A stretch of DNA of 16,616 nt, taken from contig JAFXRZ010000001.1 of NCBI GenBank assembly GCA_017536105.1, positions 1-16,616 on the forward strand, given 5' to 3'. The notes under the pieces are model-generated. The model searched no databases. It was not told the DNA's origin and saw only the letters and a list, made by a program, of their open reading frames with translations. A program made the translations under genes and the position numbers. Shown in pieces: positions 12,085-16,616 of this stretch. Within the stretch, counting starts at the first letter, position 1. Each line of letters starts with the position of its first letter. The stretch comes from Ruminococcus sp. (lineage in GTDB: Bacteria > Bacillota_A > Clostridia > Oscillospirales > Ruminococcaceae).

Positions 12085-13721
12085 TTGTCCTTATCCTCCT
12101 TTTTGGTTTTCGGGATAATTACCTTAGCGGTCGTGCCGCGGCCGGGTTCACTTTCAATGACTATCTCGGCGCTGCACATATCTTTAAGGCGCTTTTTGAT
12201 GTTCTCCATTCCGATATGAGAGCGTCCGTCATCCTCCTGAGGTGCGTTCACATCAAAGCCGACGCCGTCGTCGGAGACTATGACCTCAAAAGCGGTATCC
12301 GTTTCCCGTGTGGCTATCGTTACCGTTCCGCCTTCCTCTTTCTTTCCGATGCCGTGCTTTACAGCGTTCTCGACTAAGGGCTGTATAGAAAGCTGCGGCA
12401 GTTCAAAATCCGTCGCCTGAATGTCGTATTCGATATTCAGTCTGTCATCAAAGCGTATCTTTTCAATGTACAGATACTTTTTCAGGTGTTCAAGTTCTCT
12501 GGTGAAGGGCACCGGTTTGGTCTGCTTGAGAGAATCCATATTTTCCCGCAGATATTTTGCAAAGGTTATGGTCATCTCCTGGGCGGCCTCTGGGTCGATC
12601 TCACACAGCATAGCGATAGACGAAAGGGTATTGTACATAAAATGCGGCCTTATCTGCGAAACCATTATCTGCACCCTTGCTTCGTAAAGCTCTCTCTCGG
12701 AGCGTGCGACCTCCTTGGTGTAGTGGTCGATCTCCAGAGCGAGATCGGATATGACATCCGAAAGATAGCCGATCTCGTTGTTTTTATATACCTTCATCAT
12801 TTTTGCGACTATCTGGGCGCTGCTCTTGTCATTCGTGTAAGCGATAAGCGCACGCTGTATTTCACTGACAGGCTTTATCGTCTTTCGGTAAAGCAGGAAC
12901 AACAGAACAGCCATTATGATTATGAAGCCTGAGATCAGCAGGAACTGCGCTGTCCGCAGGTTGCTGTCTATGCTCTTTTTGAATTCATCCCAGTTATAAG
13001 TTAATCCGAGGACAGCCCAGTTTTCACCGTCAATATTCACAGGTTTGTAAGCTATGTAGTAGTTGCCCTCGTCGGGAAAATCCTCCGATATTTCAAAAAC
13101 AAACTTGTCAGAGCCGCTTTCGACAGCTTCTTTCAGCGCCTCATGCTCTGAGAGCCGGAAATCATAGTAATCACCGAACTTACGGACTTTACCGCTGCCT
13201 TCGCTTTCACAGATGACCATTCCTGTGTAGCTGCCGTGGGTATCCATGATAAAGACTTTTTCATAATTGTTCAGCTCAGTCTCAAAATCCACCGAGGTCT
13301 GCCATGTGAAGTAAAGCATATTTGCTACATAATCCTTTAGCTTTCCCGATAATCCGTAGAGCCATTCTTCAGTCCAGAGCTTTTCGTCCCACCGTTGTCT
13401 CTCTGCTTCCATCAAGTCATCGAATTCATCCGATTCCTCTAATGTGATCCTTCTCATTTCTTTGTCGCTGTGTTCCTCAAGATAGGTTATCAGCCACTTG
13501 TTTTGCATTATCCTGTCATGGTCCGTAGTAGATATTATAGAATCATAGTTATTATTCAGATTCTTTTCAATGCGTTCGTTTTGTGCAGTAAGAAAGCTGT
13601 TGATCGTGCTTCTGTAAAACACCCATATCACTGCTCCCGACAGTATCAGAAACAGCGGCAGCACAATAGCCGTTACCTGTATGAGCAGCTTGGCTTTATT
13701 CTTTGCTTTGTTTTTACTCAA
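12081..13721 (-). CDS. Membrane sensor histidine kinase, YesM/LytS (His_kinase) type
   Basis: The 546-residue product has one membrane helix (about 12-36), an extracytoplasmic sensor region (about 37-257, Cache-like, with the usual YYIAYKPVNIDGENWAVLGL closing strands), a second helix (258-278) and a HAMP-like linker. The catalytic part follows: phospho-acceptor His360 in SQIRPHFMYNTLSSI, N box with Asn452 in QPLVENAVKHG, and G box DDGVGFD (484-490) with GRGT near 527. This is the His_kinase/HATPase_c arrangement of YesM/LytS. The start is TTG 13721 behind GAGAGGGTGAG; no ATG upstream is in frame. It overlaps the regulator gene by 4 bases. The signal sensed is unknown. Confidence 0.93.
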   Translation of the reverse strand: MSKNKAKNKAKLLIQVTAIVLPLFLILSGAVIWVFYRSTINSFLTAQNERIEKNLNNNYDSIISTTDHDRIMQNKWLITYLEEHSDKEMRRITLEESDEFDDLMEAERQRWDEKLWTEEWLYGLSGKLKDYVANMLYFTWQTSVDFETELNNYEKVFIMDTHGSYTGMVICESEGSGKVRKFGDYYDFRLSEHEALKEAVESGSDKFVFEISEDFPDEGNYYIAYKPVNIDGENWAVLGLTYNWDEFKKSIDSNLRTAQFLLISGFIIIMAVLLFLLYRKTIKPVSEIQRALIAYTNDKSSAQIVAKMMKVYKNNEIGYLSDVISDLALEIDHYTKEVARSERELYEARVQIMVSQIRPHFMYNTLSSIAMLCEIDPEAAQEMTITFAKYLRENMDSLKQTKPVPFTRELEHLKKYLYIEKIRFDDRLNIEYDIQATDFELPQLSIQPLVENAVKHGIGKKEEGGTVTIATRETDTAFEVIVSDDGVGFDVNAPQEDDGRSHIGMENIKKRLKDMCSAEIVIESEPGRGTTAKVIIPKTKKEDKDK

Positions 13722-13755
13722 TATCTCACCCTCTCACAGTTTCTTCTTTTTATTC

Positions 13756-13784
13756 ATTATACATTATTGTTCCGGAAAAGTAAA
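13756..13784 (-). promoter_or_regulatory. Promoter of the kinase-regulator operon
   Basis: On the minus strand TTTACT (13784-13779) and TATAAT (13761-13756) are separated by 17 bases, about 35 bases upstream of the TTG start. It has no TGTAAAGG pair, so the operon is not evidently autoregulated by the same boxes. Confidence 0.7.
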
Positions 13785-13844
13785 GATGCTTTTTTGGATC
13801 AATTGGGATTTTGTTATAATTCAGATAAACTGATATTTCCCGCA

Positions 13845-13875
13845 GAAAGAGCGCCCGCACCTTTTCCGGTACGGG
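13845..13875 (-). terminator. Minus-strand terminator after the hydrolase-paralog fragment
   Basis: On the minus strand CCCGTACC and GGTGCGGG pair (one G-U, loop GGAAAA) followed by CGCTCTTTCT. The arm-plus-tract GGGCGCT-TTT-TGC resembles the terminator arms at 8034 and 10060, as expected for a paralogous transcription unit. Confidence 0.65.
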
Positions 13876-13983
13876 TGATGTCTGATATTCTCGTTTCAGT
13901 CTTTCGCCCGGCTTATGCCTTCACACAAGTCTGTCCGGAAGCTGTACTGCTGTTTCCTGAGCAGCCTTTTTACCAATATCCTC

Positions 13984-14253
13984 TTACCAGGGGAATTTTC
14001 CGCCGCCGAAACCGTTCAGCCAGGAGAGGTTTCTGAGACTGTCATCATTGATGATGTCCTCAATGGAGGGAGGACCCTTTTTCTCGGGCTCTTCATCATA
14101 CCACGAATCGTAGGATCTGAGCCATGCAAGGGTCTGAACGGTGGAGTGATTTCTGAGGACCCCTTCAGCGTTCAGAACCAGCGTGATAACATCGTCAAGG
14201 TTGTCGATACCGCCGTACATAGCTGCCTTTGCAAGCTGCAGGCCGTCATTGCA
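13984..14253 (-). pseudogene. C-terminal fragment of a second hydrolase of the 8193 family
   Basis: About 89 codons on the minus strand up to the stop at 13984 read NLDDVITLVLNAEGVLRNHS and TVQTLAWLRSYDSWYDEE. These align directly with residues near the end of the 8193-10010 product (NLNAMVTFGVNAPELIKNHS, FIQTCAWLRSYDSWFED). The tail then diverges (SIEDIINDDSLRNLSWLNGF). Homology begins at about 14250, exactly where the relaxase reading frame begins on the other strand, so the 5' ~500 codons have been replaced. No promoter or start remains. The kinase-regulator operon was therefore originally flanked by two hydrolase genes. Confidence 0.85.
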
Positions 14254-14985
14254 ACTCACGTTGATAAAGACCACTTGCACTCGCACATTATTGTGTGTTC
14301 CTATTCGCTGTCGAGTCAGAAATATTATGCTAACAAGGAATCCCTGCGACAGTTCCGCCGTAACTCGGACGGGGTGTGCAAGGCGCTTGGTATCGATATT
14401 CACCCTAATCTCACAGGCAAGGGAAAATCAATAAAGCGCTATGAATGGGAACAACGCAAGAACGGCACCTCTTGGAAAGAGCAGATTAGGCAAGCTATTG
14501 ATGAAATCATAGGTTCGGTCAATTCACTCAATGAACTGTTGCATACTCTTGAAGAACATGGGTATGAAGTCAAACGTGGAAAGTATATTTCGATCAAAGC
14601 ACCCGGGCAGGAACGGTTTGTCAGAACTAAAACGCTGGGCGAGGAGTACACGGAAGAAAGTCTGAACACTCGAATTACCTATCGTGATATAGGTAGCGGA
14701 ATTACTCCCCCAAAAGATGAACAGAGCAAGTTGAGCCGAGCCTACGCCGCCATCCTGCACGATGTCCGCGTACTTGCGGAACAGCATAAAAAAGTTCGGC
14801 GCAAGCGAAACGTCACAGCAGAGTACTCCGTCGATAATGATCTTGATGTGTATCGGCTCTCGGCTCAGCTGTCTGTCATAAATAAGGAGCATATCAGCTC
14901 AATCGGCGAGTTGGAGGGCAGAATAAAAAATCTGAATGACGATTACATTTTCGTGCATATTTACTCAAAAGCTCCTGCTTTTTAA
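14245..14985 (+). pseudogene. 5'-truncated MobA/VirD2-like relaxase
   Basis: From about 14245 the plus strand reads VIATHVDKDHLHSHIIV, the metal-binding His motif (H-x-H-x-H type) of plasmid/ICE relaxases, then YYANKESLRQFRRNSDGVCK, a helical middle (ISIKAPGQERFVRTKTLGEE) and a C-terminal coiled region to TAA 14983-14985. This matches Clostridiales mobilisation relaxases, which are usually 450 residues or more and carry the catalytic Tyr near the N-terminus; that first ~100 residues are missing. The open frame continues upstream to 13915 only because it runs antisense through the hydrolase fragment, so a fusion product is unlikely. It nicks oriT in intact elements; here it is a dead remnant of a past mobile element. 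Confidence 0.88.
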
Positions 14986-15112
14986 GAAAAATATGTTATA
15001 AATCATAGTGGGCCCTGAAATACACAGCTGCGAGGTGTGGATGTTTTGAAAGGCGTACTGATCGGGGGGATGGCCCGAATGGGTTGCGCCTTACAGAAAG
15101 GATCGCAGGGAT

Positions 15113-15144
15113 AAAAAAGAAGCAGGGCAGCTTTTGCTGCCCTG
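15113..15144 (-). terminator. Terminator after the right-hand small peptide gene
   Basis: On the minus strand CAGGGCAG-CAAAAG-CTGCCCTG is followed by CTTCTTTTTT. The stem core is nearly that of the terminator at 622-662, which closes the equivalent pair on the left. Confidence 0.88.
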
Positions 15145-15166
15145 TAAAGATAAATCTTAGTGCTTG

Positions 15167-15271
15167 TTATTCAGGCATATCCTCAAGGATACTTCCACAT
15201 TCGGATGTTGCAATAATGTCCTCAGAATTAAACTTAATTACTTCAATCTCTGCTTCTTCGTAGTTTTTCAT
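15167..15271 (-). CDS. Small acidic peptide (34 aa), relative of the one at 483-611
   Basis: ATG 15271 follows GGTGGTG (spacing about 7 nt), 41 bases after the stop of the surface-type gene. The peptide reads MKNYEEAEIEVIKF, then NSEDIIATSECGS and ILEDMPE. Compared with the left peptide, E-I-x-x-I-K-F, D-[VI]-I-x-T-S-[DE]-C-G align without gaps while the tails differ. It has no signal peptide or membrane span and is strongly acidic. Its repeated pairing with the same type of surface gene suggests linked function; whether it is modified, exported or a regulator cannot be told. Confidence 0.75.
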   Translation of the reverse strand: MKNYEEAEIEVIKFNSEDIIATSECGSILEDMPE

Positions 15272-15312
15272 TTTACACACCACCTTTATTCGATCAAACA
15301 ATACTTTTCGTA

Positions 15313-16616
15313 TTATTCAAGTATGCTGTCTGCTGCTGCGTTGAAGTAGTACAGCGATCTCAGAAGGCCCTTCATTGCCGGTGTTGTATTCTCTCTTGCC
15401 AGCATGGTCTTGATATATGTCAGTGCACTGTACTTAACAACTGTCGTAGATGTATCCTTATGGGTAACCACAAACTCATACATAGTATCTAAGTTGTCGG
15501 GAGTTACTCCGTGGATGATGATATAATAGTTGCTTCCTATCTTCTCGAGAGGCAGCTCGATTATCTCTTCGGATCCGGGGAGTCTATAGCCGTAAGTGTA
15601 GTCAGAACGCTTGCCGGTTGTAGATATCCTCATTCTGATTCCGACCTCTGATGTCAGTGAGAGTGACATACCATATGTCAGATTGGTTGCTCCGCCATCT
15701 TCTACAAGATCATAATCAGTACTGATATTGATCATGTCGGGGAAGTCGGTGGTAACTGAACCGTTAACAAGGTTTTCTATGTCATATCCTGTTACGTTCT
15801 GCGATGCTGCACCGTAATTGAGAAGTGCATCCAACAGGTAAACCAGCTTCTCATTTGTAGCATACTTTTCTTTTGTGCTTGTTGCGTAGTCCACAACAGA
15901 GTATTGACATGTATCTGCGATCACGCCGTCAGAGAAGTATACTGTAGCGGTAACCACATCGCCCATATGGTCAGGTGCGATTCCGAGTGCGTAAACATAT
16001 CTGCCGCTCTGCTTCTTGCCTTCTGTCAACAGCATGGTCTTATCAAGGCCCTGCTCTGTTGTGAAGTGGATGTAAGCGCCTTTATCCTTGAGTGCGTCCT
16101 TATCGAGCTCAAGCTTGAAGGTGAGATAGATACCGTCTGTCAGAGACATAGATTTTGCAACTATCAAAGCGCTTCTCTCGTCCTCTGCTACCTCAACCTC
16201 GACTGACTTGACTCCGGTGTAGTTGCCTATGCCTTCGAGATCGAGGGTGTAGGTGCCGGCTCTCTTGGTCTTGACATCGTCTACTTCGTAGTCGATGCCT
16301 TCAACAAGTGTGAGCACTTCTCCTGCGTCGGTCGTGAAGGTAACGGAGGTTATGCCGGTCTTTACGCTGGTGGAGCCTGTGCTCTTGAGCGCTACCTTTG
16401 CGGTCGCTACCTTGGCGTTCTTGATGCTTGCCTGCTGTACGTTCACCGTTTCGCTATCACTGTAGATGATATCATAGTTAGGGTAAGCCACTGCAAGCAG
16501 TGCCTTATAAGAATCTGTCATTACAAACCTGTATTGGCCGTTTACGGTCTCGGTCTTGGTGTACATGGCCATGACATCTTCCTTGAATTCAGCAAGGCTC
16601 TCGGACTCGTAGTATG
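15313..16616 (-). CDS. Secreted surface-type protein, C-terminal part (5' end outside window)
   Basis: The minus frame is open to the window edge, 433 codons before TAA at 15313, so the start lies beyond. Visible parts: a beta module GIDYEVDDVKTKRAGTYTLD...GIGNYTGVKSVEVEV that resembles the module before the stalk of the C11 peptidase (GTDFRVVYDG...GTGKYTGTKTAAYTI), then two beta domains, each followed by a helix of one type: KLVYLLDALLNYGAASQ and GLLRSLYYFNAAADSI. There is no sorting signal or membrane anchor at the end, so secretion or non-covalent attachment is likely. The final domain resembles that of the protein at 1-468, and both are followed by a related small peptide. Function unknown. 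Confidence 0.8.
   Translation of the reverse strand, partial: YYESESLAEFKEDVMAMYTKTETVNGQYRFVMTDSYKALLAVAYPNYDIIYSDSETVNVQQASIKNAKVATAKVALKSTGSTSVKTGITSVTFTTDAGEVLTLVEGIDYEVDDVKTKRAGTYTLDLEGIGNYTGVKSVEVEVAEDERSALIVAKSMSLTDGIYLTFKLELDKDALKDKGAYIHFTTEQGLDKTMLLTEGKKQSGRYVYALGIAPDHMGDVVTATVYFSDGVIADTCQYSVVDYATSTKEKYATNEKLVYLLDALLNYGAASQNVTGYDIENLVNGSVTTDFPDMINISTDYDLVEDGGATNLTYGMSLSLTSEVGIRMRISTTGKRSDYTYGYRLPGSEEIIELPLEKIGSNYYIIIHGVTPDNLDTMYEFVVTHKDTSTTVVKYSALTYIKTMLARENTTPAMKGLLRSLYYFNAAADSILE

Noticed and set aside
13915..14244. N-terminal extension that would fuse to the relaxase frame
   Set aside because: It is antisense to the hydrolase-paralog fragment, and the relaxase-like sequence starts only at about 14245; no ribosome site supports a fused protein.
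15037..15114. 25-codon ORF starting GTG after the relaxase remnant (GAGGTG upstream)
   Set aside because: Non-ATG start, no recognised family, and it runs into the terminator A tract of the opposite strand. It could be a residue of the mobile element. The rest of 14986-15112 shows nothing else.

Overview
The window looks like a chromosomal accessory region of a gut or rumen clostridium, most likely Ruminococcus or a close relative. This is inferred from the mix of genes: a C11 (clostripain) peptidase with an NPATG wall-sorting tail, a YesM/LytS-type kinase paired with a SARP-like response regulator, a TipAS-type MerR regulator, secreted surface proteins, and AAAGGAGG ribosome sites. I recognise no exact strain or locus.

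Layout. Bases 1-611 hold the end of a secreted surface-type protein followed by a 42-residue peptide gene. Bases 661-1925 hold two small minus-strand ORFs, then a MerR/TipAS regulator with a classic 19-bp-spacer promoter and an ATGA-overlapping 27-residue membrane peptide. Bases 1925-2700 are a scar: integrase-arm-like repeats, a tRNA-3'-end-like sequence and the last 46 codons of an FtsX-type permease. Bases 2785-5784 (minus) encode a wall-anchored C11 peptidase. A 174-bp MITE-like element (5953-6126) precedes an L,D-transpeptidase-like lipoprotein gene (6335-7150). Bases 7400-8013 (minus) are the frameshifted tail of a hybrid sensor kinase, cut off just where the next module begins.

The centre of interest is 8017-13875. 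A secreted lipase-like alpha/beta hydrolase (8193-10010) is followed by eight consecutive mini-genes (10208-11138). Each encodes a 22-31-residue, almost uncharged, single-membrane-span peptide and has its own strong ribosome site. Both transcription units start from near-identical copies of one terminator-promoter block carrying two TGTAAAGG boxes 11 bp apart just upstream of the -10. A convergent two-component operon follows (YesM-like kinase 12081-13721, SARP-like regulator 11299-12084). Regulators with this DNA-binding fold typically read direct repeats with an 11-bp period, so I propose that kinase, regulator, hydrolase and peptide array form one system. A long 32-bp hairpin separates the array from the regulator.

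The right side is again a scar: the last ~85 codons of a second hydrolase paralog (13984-14253, minus) abut a 5'-truncated plasmid/ICE relaxase (14245-14985, plus). Beyond it, on the minus strand, a second surface-protein plus small-peptide pair (15313-16616 and 15167-15271) mirrors the pair at the left edge; both peptides share the core I-K-F-x-x-x-D-[VI]-I-x-T-S-x-C-G.
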